Below are positions 25,603-33,305 of a stretch of DNA of 64,000 nucleotides, one piece after another. A model generated the notes under the pieces. That model saw nothing but the letters and a program-made list of their open reading frames with translations, was not told the DNA's origin and made no database searches. The position numbers were made by a program, and so were the translations under genes. The stretch is from Faecalibacter rhinopitheci (GTDB lineage: Bacteria; Bacteroidota; Bacteroidia; Flavobacteriales; Weeksellaceae): contig NZ_JADGIK010000002.1 in NCBI RefSeq assembly GCF_015234135.1, positions 372,001 to 436,000 on the forward strand, read 5' to 3'. Within the stretch, counting starts at the first letter, position 1, and the number at the start of each line of letters is the position of its first letter.

Positions 25603-25617
25603 GTGTATTTTTTACAC
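25603..25617. promoter_or_regulatory. Palindrome GTGTA-N5-TACAC, copy 2
   Basis: Identical 15-mer to copy 1. The 24-bp period would place the two sites nearly on the same face of the helix, about 56 nt upstream of the porin 1 ATG. Confidence 0.55.
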
Positions 25618-25637
25618 CACTAAATAACAAGTTAATT

Positions 25638-25681
25638 CTGAAGAAATTTTGAAGTATTTATGAAGTTTCTTTGAAGTTTTA
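25638..25681. promoter_or_regulatory. Four tandem 11-bp direct repeats (TGAAG core)
   Basis: TGAAG occurs at 25639, 25650, 25661 and 25672, exactly 11 bp apart; the 11-mers share nTGAAGnnnTn. Read in the direction of porin 1 the core is CTTCA. Tandem 10-11-bp repeats are how OmpR/PhoB-family regulators bind DNA, and such a regulator is encoded at 26980-27657. Confidence 0.65.
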
Positions 25682-25703
25682 TAAATAGCTATATATCAAA
25701 TAT

Positions 25704-26978
25704 TTAAACATGCAATTTATTGAAATTTATTAAAAATGAATGGCTTTTTTGATGAAAATTATACGATATATCTAGATTGTATACTGTGAGAATTTTTTTG
25801 ACAAGGGCTAATCCAATACCAATTGAATTAGGATTGTATTTTCCTTTATTGAATCGTTGAAAAATAGTATCATTCGAAAACTCTTGCTCATTTCCCGAAT
25901 TACTTATGTTTAAAAAACAACTATTAAGAGTTATTGATATATATCCATTTTTAACATTATGTCTGCATGCATTACTTACTAAATTGGATAAAACAACATG
26001 TGCTAATAAAGGATTTAAATTAATAAAAATATCAGGCATAATATCTAAATTAAGTTCTAATCCATTCATAGAAATTATATCTTCATAATTTGATATAATC
26101 TCATTTAATAAATCCGAAATATTAATACTTTCATTACTCACTTGATGATGATCTAAACTCATCAACAACACTAAGGATTGGTTAATGGACGACACTTTAT
26201 CTAATTCATCATACATACTACTCAACGCTATCATTTGTTGTTCTGAGAGGTCACTATTCAGCATCAACTCTAATTTCCCCTTAATATTAGCTATAGGAGT
26301 TTGTAATTCATGAGAAAGATTTTCAGTAAATTCTCTTAAAGCTTGATAGTGCTGAATGGATTGCTCTGAAGTTTTATAAAAAAGTTCATTCAGCTGAGAG
26401 AATTCTTTTATGGGAGTTTCTATCAACTCTAAACTTTTCTTCTCTCGTACGTCAAAAGAGTTCATTTTATCCAATAAATGAAAAAAAGGAGTATATAATT
26501 TTCTAGTTATTAATTCTCCAAAAAAGATAATCGTAATAATAATAAATACTAATATCCATGCAATTGTCATTGCTATTCCTACAAAATAATCATCATCTAT
26601 AATAGTTAAGCTAATCTGACTTTGTATTGAATAATGTTGATCTCCTATAAATGGATAAGTCGTCACCGTAACATGATTTACCATGGTTTGTAACATCTCA
26701 TTCCACTCATAGTTACCTTCTCTTATTACTTCATCAACTAAATCCATATCCTTTTCAGTAAGACGAATTACTTTTACATGGGGATGTTGTTGCTGAATTT
26801 CCTCGATTGAAGTACAAGCTAACTTTTGTTCTATTACATGATTCAAATTTTCAAGCTTTCCAATAGCAGATTGCATTGTAGCACGCTCTATTGCAAAATA
26901 AAATATAAAAAATCCAAAACAAAGAGATGTAAAAACAATCAGCGTAAAATATTGAGTTATTTTTCCACTTAAAGTCAT
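25704..26978 (-). CDS. Sensor histidine kinase
   Basis: A 424-residue membrane kinase. The ATG at 26978 is 1 nt after the regulator stop (26980) and directly precedes the first membrane segment (about 8-31); the longer reading would run into the regulator gene. A periplasmic sensor of about 100 residues follows, then TM2 (135-154), a linker, and the dimerisation domain with the phospho-acceptor H223 in FTENLSHELQTP. The ATPase domain shows the N box (SNLVSNACRHN) and G box (GIGLALVKKI). It would phosphorylate the cognate OmpR-type regulator upstream. The sensed ligand is likely the substrate or absence of substrate of the flanking porins and carrier; this is inference from position. Confidence 0.92.
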   Translation of the reverse strand: MTLSGKITQYFTLIVFTSLCFGFFIFYFAIERATMQSAIGKLENLNHVIEQKLACTSIEEIQQQHPHVKVIRLTEKDMDLVDEVIREGNYEWNEMLQTMVNHVTVTTYPFIGDQHYSIQSQISLTIIDDDYFVGIAMTIAWILVFIIITIIFFGELITRKLYTPFFHLLDKMNSFDVREKKSLELIETPIKEFSQLNELFYKTSEQSIQHYQALREFTENLSHELQTPIANIKGKLELMLNSDLSEQQMIALSSMYDELDKVSSINQSLVLLMSLDHHQVSNESINISDLLNEIISNYEDIISMNGLELNLDIMPDIFINLNPLLAHVVLSNLVSNACRHNVKNGYISITLNSCFLNISNSGNEQEFSNDTIFQRFNKGKYNPNSIGIGLALVKKILTVYNLDISYNFHQKSHSFLINFNKLHV

Positions 26979-26979
26979 G

Positions 26980-27657
26980 TTACTCTGCCCATTTATATCC
27001 CAATCCATACACCGTTTGTACATAATCTGTACCTCCAACCTCTGCAATTTTACGGCGCAGATTTTTTAAATGCTGGTAAATAAAATCAACATTATCCAAA
27101 TTATAGGTATAATCTCCCCAAAGATGGGTAGCAATGGCCTGCCGTGACAAAACACGATTTTTATTATTTATAAAAAAAACTAAAAGATTAAGCTCTTTCT
27201 TTGTTAAAGTGATTGGAGTATTTTTCACTTTACATTCCATTGATTCTAAATCAACTTCAATTTCATTAAAACTTAGGATTTGATGAGCTTTCTCATTAGA
27301 ATTCCTACGAGTTACAGCTTTTATTCTAGAATGAAGCTCTGGCAATGAAAATGGCTTTGTTATATAATCATCGGCGCCACTGTCTAATCCTAAAATTTTA
27401 TAATCTAAAGAATTTTGAGCTGAAATGATTAAAACTTTTAAATCAGGATATAGATTTTTAATAAAATACAATAAAGTTAGCCCCGTACTATCTGGCAATG
27501 TAATATCTAAAAGTACACAATCATAATAAGCTGATTGTAATTGCTCTTTTGCTTTCGCAATTGTATTAACCCAATCACATGTATGATTTTCTTGAGACAA
27601 AAAGTTAACAAGATTATCTGCTAATTCTTGATGATCTTCTATAAGTAGTAGTTTCAT
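26980..27657 (-). CDS. OmpR/PhoB-family response regulator
   Basis: A 225-residue regulator starting at the ATG at 27657 (MKLLLIEDHQELADN); the longer reading would start within the preceding terminator. The receiver domain has acidic E7/D8, phospho-acceptor D51 (VLLDITLP), the Ser/Thr near 79 and K101 (TKPF). The C-terminal winged helix (about 130-223) carries KELNLLVFFINNKNRVLSRQAI and QHLKNLRRKIAEVGG...VYGLGYKW. This family binds tandem direct repeats of about 11 bp, matching the array at 25638-25681 upstream of porin 1. The kinase gene follows with a 1-nt gap. Confidence 0.93.
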   Translation of the reverse strand: MKLLLIEDHQELADNLVNFLSQENHTCDWVNTIAKAKEQLQSAYYDCVLLDITLPDSTGLTLLYFIKNLYPDLKVLIISAQNSLDYKILGLDSGADDYITKPFSLPELHSRIKAVTRRNSNEKAHQILSFNEIEVDLESMECKVKNTPITLTKKELNLLVFFINNKNRVLSRQAIATHLWGDYTYNLDNVDFIYQHLKNLRRKIAEVGGTDYVQTVYGLGYKWAE

Positions 27658-27701
27658 TTTGAGTGTTAAATCTTCATAAAGATAATATTTTATAAAAAAA
27701 T

Positions 27702-27731
27702 AAAACCACCTCATGTAATTGAGGTGGTTTT
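27702..27731 (-). terminator. Terminator after porin 2
   Basis: Perfect 12-bp stem AAAACCACCTCA / TGAGGTGGTTTT, loop of 6 nt, 6 nt after the stop. It separates porin 2 from the two-component genes, perhaps leaky. Confidence 0.8.
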
Positions 27732-27736
27732 ATATC

Positions 27737-29170
27737 TTAAAAAGATAATTGAAATACTAAAATATGTTCTCCTTTCCGATCGAATATCTTCTTATCTACT
27801 TGATCATATAAAGGTCTTGAAGAATATTGATAACTAATCTTAGCAGATTGAGAAAATACAAATAAGTTAGCACCAATATCAAAATAGCTACCTATCTCAT
27901 TTAACCCTTCTAAGTCTTTCATGGTATATGATGCAAAAGGCTGCAATTTTATAGTTTCACTAAATTTAGGCAATACAAAACCAAGCTGTGTATACCATAA
28001 ATTTCCTGTACCTAATAAATTCCTAGCATTACCCGGTCCTTCTAATGCTTTATTCCCTGTATAATTATAATCTGTATCACCAGGATTCATGATAGAAATA
28101 TTCCTTAAATAATTTTTACCGAAGTTATATCTATAAAAGGCTGTGTAAAATGTAAGTGCCATTTCTTGCGATGGTCTTCCGATGGGCAAATCCGTAAAAA
28201 AATCTGCACTTAAAACCGATTCATTATTTCTTTTGTATATTCCCTCTACTGGCTGTGATAGTGTAGCATCATTAGATGAGTAAAATCCAAGCCCAAAATT
28301 CATTACTTTTTTTGTACCTAAATAAAAACCTGGTAAAAAAGCTGTAGAACCTGTTTCTTTATTTAGAAAATTGTACATCACATATCCTGAATAACTTAAT
28401 TTCCCTGGCTGATTATTATCTACAGTTTCTCCTATATTAGGCTGATTATTTACAGCAAAAGGTTTATTTACAGCAAAACGATAGTTAAACTTATTATATT
28501 CTCCACGTACAAAAACTCCAATCTGACGTGCAAACTGATCTGAAACTTCAATATTAGGATAATTGAATATTGGTAAATCACCCAATAACATCTTAGAAGT
28601 AGATGCATTACTTAATCTTGAAATTCCATTAAACCCATGCAAACCTGCCCCTAGATAAAGATTAAATTTATTTTCTTGATGTGTTTTAAAATCTTTTTGA
28701 GGAATAATTGCTAATTCGTTATAAGCATCCATAAAAAATATTGCGGGCTTTTTACCAGCACCATTTCCTGCAGCTCCTCCACTTATAAATGATTGATTAT
28801 TTACACCAACCTGCAAATAGATTTGATATGCTGGTGATAACTGTGCCTGCAACGTTACACGTAGAGTACGCAACCCAGCATCATAAGTATTTTCTTGAGG
28901 TAAATTATTAACTAAAGTTCCGGGATTATTTTCTGTATTTCTTAACCAAATTTGCGTATTCAATCCAAACTTCATAAATCGATCTCCTTCCTCATTCAGT
29001 TTTAACGTTAAATCACCTAAAGAATGTTTAAAGGTTGGTCTATTTTCTGTTTCAAGAACGACATTTTTTACTTGTACGGGAATGCTGTCGTTTTGTTGTA
29101 CAATAGAATCCTGCGCATATATTGTAGCAGTTAAGGAAATAAATCCAATCACTAAAAATCTTTTCACCAT
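27737..29170 (-). CDS. Outer-membrane porin-like beta-barrel protein 2
   Basis: A 477-residue paralogue of porin 1. The ATG at 29170 begins the signal peptide MVKRFLVIGFISLTATIYAQ; the TTG upstream coincides with the -7 box and is rejected. The mature protein shows TYDAGLRTLRVTLQAQL, NNQSFISGGA, FFMDAYNELAIIP, YPNIEVSDQFARQ and GPGNARNLLGTGNLWYTQ, and ends with HILVFQLSF, a typical aromatic barrel terminus. It is transcribed separately from the regulator genes (terminator at 27702) and lacks the operator repeats seen before porin 1, so its expression may be constitutive while porin 1 is inducible. Confidence 0.8.
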   Translation of the reverse strand: MVKRFLVIGFISLTATIYAQDSIVQQNDSIPVQVKNVVLETENRPTFKHSLGDLTLKLNEEGDRFMKFGLNTQIWLRNTENNPGTLVNNLPQENTYDAGLRTLRVTLQAQLSPAYQIYLQVGVNNQSFISGGAAGNGAGKKPAIFFMDAYNELAIIPQKDFKTHQENKFNLYLGAGLHGFNGISRLSNASTSKMLLGDLPIFNYPNIEVSDQFARQIGVFVRGEYNKFNYRFAVNKPFAVNNQPNIGETVDNNQPGKLSYSGYVMYNFLNKETGSTAFLPGFYLGTKKVMNFGLGFYSSNDATLSQPVEGIYKRNNESVLSADFFTDLPIGRPSQEMALTFYTAFYRYNFGKNYLRNISIMNPGDTDYNYTGNKALEGPGNARNLLGTGNLWYTQLGFVLPKFSETIKLQPFASYTMKDLEGLNEIGSYFDIGANLFVFSQSAKISYQYSSRPLYDQVDKKIFDRKGEHILVFQLSF

Positions 29171-29185
29171 AAATTTCAAATCGGC

Positions 29186-29193
29186 CAAAGATA
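29186..29193 (-). promoter_or_regulatory. -7 box (TATCTTTG) for porin 2
   Basis: Ends 15 nt before the ATG at 29170. Upstream (29194-29380) is AT-rich with no TGAAG array or GTGTA palindrome. Confidence 0.45.
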
Positions 29194-29387
29194 TTAAATA
29201 AATATGTTTAAAATTTATTCATTATAACCATAGGAAAAGAACTATATGTTAAGCATTTATTAAATGTATATAAAAAATTAAATTTAAAATAAAAATTAAT
29301 AACTATTAATATTGATAATTTGTATAGACACTTATTCTATTCGATTATCCTAAATTAAAATTGTTGATAACTTTTAATCATAAAAAA

Positions 29388-29416
29388 AAGGCTACCCAAA
29401 TTGGATAGCCTTCTTT
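29388..29416 (-). terminator. Terminator of rpsA
   Basis: Stem AAGGCTATCC / GGGTAGCCTT with one mismatch on the minus strand, then eight T, 25 nt past the rpsA stop. Confidence 0.75.
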
Positions 29417-29440
29417 ATATTAAAAATTTCAGTTAGAGAA

Positions 29441-31267
29441 TTAGTTTCCTCCTTCTTCCATTTTCTTTTTTAATTCTGCTAATGAATCGATATCTCCTAA
29501 AGTAGAAGTTTCGATTGTGTTATTAGAAGAGTTATTGTTGTTGTTATTGTTGTTAGAAGATTTCTCAGCTTTAACTTCTTCCTCACGGAAAGTTGCAGTA
29601 TGAGAAACAACTACGCGACGGAATTCTTTGTTAAATTCGATTACTTTGAAAGAAATTTCTTCCCCTTTCTTAACACGAGAACCATCTTCTTTATCTAAAG
29701 TACGAGCTGGAGCGAAAGCCTCAACTTCTTGATCTTCAAATTGAACAGTAGCTCCTTTGTCAAATACGTCAACAGCAACACCTGTATGAGTAGTACCTAC
29801 AGCGTATTTAGTTTCGTATTTATCCCAAGGATTTTCAGTTAATTGTTTGTGACCTAAAGATAAACGACGAGCTTCAACATCTAATTCTAAAACTACAACG
29901 TCTAATACATCATCAACCGCACAGAATTCTGATGGGTGTTTGATTTTCTTAGTCCAAGATAAGTCAGAAATGTAGATTAATCCGTCAACACCTTCTTCTA
30001 ATTCTACGAATACACCGAAGTTAGTGAAGTTACGAACTTTACCTTTGTGAGATGAACCTACTGGGTATTTAACTGTAATATCAGTCCAAGGATCTGGAGT
30101 TAATTGTTTAATACCTAAAGACATTTTTCTTTCTTCTCTGTCTAAAGTTAAAACTACTGCTTCAACCTCATCACCAACTTTTACGAAATCTTGAGCAGAA
30201 CGTAAGTGAGTTGACCATGACATTTCAGAAACGTGGATTAAACCTTCTACACCTGGAGCAACCTCAACGAATGCACCGTAGTCAGCTAAAACAACTACTT
30301 TTCCTTTAACTTTATCTCCAACTTTGATCTCAGCATTTAAAGCATCCCATGGGTGAGCTTCTAATTGTTTAATACCTAATTGGATACGAGATTTATCTTC
30401 GTCGAAATCTAAGATTACAACGTTGATTTTTTGTCCATCTTCTAAGATTTCAGATGGGTGGTTGATACGAGACCAAGATAAGTCAGTAATGTGGATTAAA
30501 CCGTCAACACCTCCTAAGTCTACGAATACACCGTAAGATGTGATGTTTTTAACTTCACCTTCTAATACTTGTCCTTTCTCTAATTGAGCAACGATTTCTT
30601 TCTTTTGAACTTCGATATCAGCCTCGATTAACGCTTTGTGAGAAACTACTACGTTTTTGAATTCTGGGTTGATTTTAACAACTTTGAACTCCATAGTTTT
30701 TCCTACGAATTGTTCGTAATCACGGATTGGTTTAACATCGATTTGAGAACCTGGTAAGAAAGCTTCAATTCCGAATACGTCAACGATCATACCTCCTTTC
30801 GTACGAGCTTTGATGTAACCATTAACGATATCTTGAGAATCGTGTGCTTTATTAACAGCATCCCATGCATTTAAAGTACGAGCTTTTTTATGAGATAAGA
30901 TTAATTGACCGTTTTTGTCTTCACGTTGGTCAACCATTACTTCTACGATATCACCTACTTTTAAGTCAGAGTTGTAACGGAATTCATTTAATGAAATTAC
31001 CCCTTCTGATTTAAAGTTGATGTCAACGATAGCTTCTTTATCTGTAATACGAACAACTTGTCCTTTGAAAACTTCATTTTCATTTAAGTCTTCTAAAGTT
31101 GTATCGTACATTTGCTCTAATTCAGCTTTTTCTTTACGATCAGCTTCATCTAATCCTGATTCGAAAGAATCCCAGTCAAATGATTCTGGTGCAACGTTAG
31201 CGTTAGCTAATGCGTCGATTTGAGCAGTTTCAATTACTTGCTCCTCTACTTGATTTTCTGTAGACAT
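29441..31267 (-). CDS. rpsA: 30S ribosomal protein S1
   Basis: A 608-residue S1 with six OB-fold S1 repeats between about residues 55 and 560; the best ones carry VxGxVxxxxxYGxFVxLxxGVxGLIHxSxxSW (for example GEVKNITSYGVFVDLGGVDGL and GKVVVLADYGAFVEVAPGVEGL). It binds mRNA on the small subunit and matters for initiation in a lineage that rarely uses Shine-Dalgarno pairing. An acidic N-terminal extension precedes repeat 1, and a low-complexity Asn/Ser tract (eight Asn in a row) lies near the C-terminus before a charged tail. The -7 box at 31384-31391 implies a leader of about 110 nt that may fold. Confidence 0.96.
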   Translation of the reverse strand: MSTENQVEEQVIETAQIDALANANVAPESFDWDSFESGLDEADRKEKAELEQMYDTTLEDLNENEVFKGQVVRITDKEAIVDINFKSEGVISLNEFRYNSDLKVGDIVEVMVDQREDKNGQLILSHKKARTLNAWDAVNKAHDSQDIVNGYIKARTKGGMIVDVFGIEAFLPGSQIDVKPIRDYEQFVGKTMEFKVVKINPEFKNVVVSHKALIEADIEVQKKEIVAQLEKGQVLEGEVKNITSYGVFVDLGGVDGLIHITDLSWSRINHPSEILEDGQKINVVILDFDEDKSRIQLGIKQLEAHPWDALNAEIKVGDKVKGKVVVLADYGAFVEVAPGVEGLIHVSEMSWSTHLRSAQDFVKVGDEVEAVVLTLDREERKMSLGIKQLTPDPWTDITVKYPVGSSHKGKVRNFTNFGVFVELEEGVDGLIYISDLSWTKKIKHPSEFCAVDDVLDVVVLELDVEARRLSLGHKQLTENPWDKYETKYAVGTTHTGVAVDVFDKGATVQFEDQEVEAFAPARTLDKEDGSRVKKGEEISFKVIEFNKEFRRVVVSHTATFREEEVKAEKSSNNNNNNNNSSNNTIETSTLGDIDSLAELKKKMEEGGN

Positions 31268-31283
31268 AATAATTTAATTTGTA

Positions 31284-31333
31284 TCTCAATTCATTCTTGT
31301 TGAAGTCTATAAAATGTAAACAAATGATTGAGA
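31284..31333 (-). promoter_or_regulatory. Possible stem in the rpsA leader
   Basis: TCTCAAT (31284-31290) and ATTGAGA (31327-31333) can pair across 36 nt in the presumed 5' UTR of rpsA. A candidate for translational autocontrol by S1; weak on sequence alone. Confidence 0.3.
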
Positions 31334-31383
31334 GTTGTTTAACTTAAAGATTTTCGCCGACTTCTTTCACATTTTAGCGAGTG

Positions 31384-31391
31384 CAAATATA
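31384..31391 (-). promoter_or_regulatory. -7 box (TATATTTG) for rpsA
   Basis: Minus-strand TATATTTG, 117 nt from the ATG at 31267. Confidence 0.45.
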
Positions 31392-31520
31392 AATATTAAT
31401 TTTCAAATATTTACATATCTTCTTTGGAATAATTATGTTGATACTTTATATAATAATTTTCTAAATAAAAAATTGGTAAAGATTTTGTCATAACTTTAGA
31501 AAGTCTCAACTAAAAAGCCA

Positions 31521-33170
31521 ATGGACAGCCTAAAAAAAATTAAACGATTTTCTAAAATTGTTAGTGTCTTATCTAAATACGGATTTGAAGAAGTAGTTTC
31601 TCGAAGTAATTTTGAAGCATTAACACCTGATTTTCTCACAACTGGATATGCTCAAGAAATATTCAACCAAAATTTTAATCAACGTTTACGTTTTGCTTTA
31701 GAAGAATTAGGCCCTACATATATAAAATTTGGTCAATTATTAAGTAATCGTAAAGATCTTGTCCCTGAAGAATTAATTTTAGAATTAAAAAAACTACAAG
31801 ACGATGTCCCTCCGGAGCCAATCGATATTGAAAAAAGATTAGCAGATGAATTTGGAATTGTAGTGAGAGATCATTTTTTAGAAATAGAAAGTGTTCCTTT
31901 TGCTGCTGCAAGTATATCGCAAGTATATAAAGCTACTTTATTATCTGGAGATAAAGTCATTTTAAAAGTTAAACGTTCGAATATCCAACAAATTATTGAA
32001 TCAGATTTAGCACTTATTCGAGATTTAGTTTTCTTCTTAGAAAGAAAATATGAACGACTACAAAAACTATTTATCTCTGAAATTGAAAAAAGTTTTGAAA
32101 ATTCATTACTGAAGGAACTTTCATTAATTAATGAATACCAAAACATTGAACGTTTCCGTAAAAATTTTGCTAAAAGTAAAGATGTATACGTTCCTAAAAC
32201 TTACCAAGATTATTGCAACAACAATATCTTGTGTATGGAATTTATCGAAGGATTTAAGATTACTGATATTGAAGAACTCCGTCGAGTAAAAATTGAACCT
32301 AAGAAAATCATTGAGAAAGGTTTCGATATTTATTTAAAGCAATTACTAGATGATGGCTTTTTTCATGCTGATCCACATCCCGGAAACATCTTTGTAAAAG
32401 ATAATGGACAAATTGTTTTCATCGACTTCGGCTCAATGGGTGTTTTAACTATAAGTGAACGTGAAATTCTTGAGGAAGTTGTAATTAATTTCGGCTTAAA
32501 AAATTCGAAAAAAATCGTTCGATCTTTAAAGAAAATGGCAATCAAACATTTTATTGAAGATGAAAAACAATTAGAGCGAGACATTGCAGAAATTTTTGAT
32601 TATCTAGAATATAATACCGTAGATACAATAGAAGTTCAGGTTATCATTAAAAAGTTTAATAATATTTTAAATAAAAATCATGTCCTTTTACCTGAGTATG
32701 TTTACGTATTATTAAGAGGAGTAGCTTTGATTGAAGGGATAGGCCAACAATTAGATGCAGATCTTAATGTACAGAAATCGATGCGACCTTATGCTATTAA
32801 GCTAGCACAAGAGAAATTATACCCACAAAATATTGCAAAGAAAGCATTTGAAAATTTTAAAGATGTAAAAGATTTATTTGATGACTTCCCTGAAGATACT
32901 TTAAAACTAATTGAGAAAGTGAATAATGATCAATTAGCTTTAAATTTTAAAATTTCTGAGATAAGATTAATTTTAGCAATTATAAAAACAAGTATCAATA
33001 AATTAGTTTTAGCAATATTAACATTAACGTTTGGTATTGGAGCAAGTATGCTAGCCAATACTAAAGTAAGACCTATGATTTTAGATATGCCTTTGTTAGC
33101 ATGGATTGGCTACGGTATGTCTATCTTTACAGGATTAGCTATTTTATATTACGTCTTTAAAAAGAAATAA
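31521..33170 (+). CDS. UbiB/ABC1/AarF-type atypical kinase
   Basis: A 549-residue membrane-associated protein kinase-like ATPase. It carries the family signature KFGQLLSNRKDLVPEEL (KxGQ motif, about 68-84), an Ala-rich nucleotide loop (FAAASISQVYKA) in place of the usual Gly loop, VILKVKR with the conserved Lys, the catalytic HADPHPGN and the metal-binding DFGSMG. Two C-terminal membrane segments (about 490-545) follow. UbiB proteins support isoprenoid-quinone synthesis; Bacteroidota make menaquinone, so the role here is less direct and probably lipid or quinone handling. It is monocistronic, ending at the hairpin 33186-33218. Confidence 0.9.
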   Translation: MDSLKKIKRFSKIVSVLSKYGFEEVVSRSNFEALTPDFLTTGYAQEIFNQNFNQRLRFALEELGPTYIKFGQLLSNRKDLVPEELILELKKLQDDVPPEPIDIEKRLADEFGIVVRDHFLEIESVPFAAASISQVYKATLLSGDKVILKVKRSNIQQIIESDLALIRDLVFFLERKYERLQKLFISEIEKSFENSLLKELSLINEYQNIERFRKNFAKSKDVYVPKTYQDYCNNNILCMEFIEGFKITDIEELRRVKIEPKKIIEKGFDIYLKQLLDDGFFHADPHPGNIFVKDNGQIVFIDFGSMGVLTISEREILEEVVINFGLKNSKKIVRSLKKMAIKHFIEDEKQLERDIAEIFDYLEYNTVDTIEVQVIIKKFNNILNKNHVLLPEYVYVLLRGVALIEGIGQQLDADLNVQKSMRPYAIKLAQEKLYPQNIAKKAFENFKDVKDLFDDFPEDTLKLIEKVNNDQLALNFKISEIRLILAIIKTSINKLVLAILTLTFGIGASMLANTKVRPMILDMPLLAWIGYGMSIFTGLAILYYVFKKK

Positions 33171-33185
33171 AAGTATTATAATTAG

Positions 33186-33218
33186 AAAATGCGTTCAAAT
33201 AAAATTTGAGCGCATTTT
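33186..33218 (+). terminator. Terminator after the UbiB-like gene
   Basis: Stem AATGCGTTCAAAT / ATTTGAGCGCATT (one G-T pair), loop AAA, then eight T. Confidence 0.8.
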
Positions 33219-33253
33219 TTTTAATAAATCATAGTCTAATTTATAATATAAAA

Positions 33254-33280
33254 AAAGGCCTTCTCTAAGAGAAGGCCTTT
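33254..33280 (-). terminator. Terminator after ompA
   Basis: Perfect 12-bp stem AAAAGGCCTTCTC / GAGAAGGCCTTTT with a 3-nt loop, 26 nt past the stop of the minus-strand OmpA gene; T run on both strands. Confidence 0.8.
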
Positions 33281-33305
33281 TATATATTAACTATCTAATA
33301 GATAA

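Noticed and set aside
25579-25681. CRISPR-like array
   Set aside because: Repeats of 5-15 bp with 11-24-bp period are far too short and lack spacers or cas genes; they fit transcription-factor sites.
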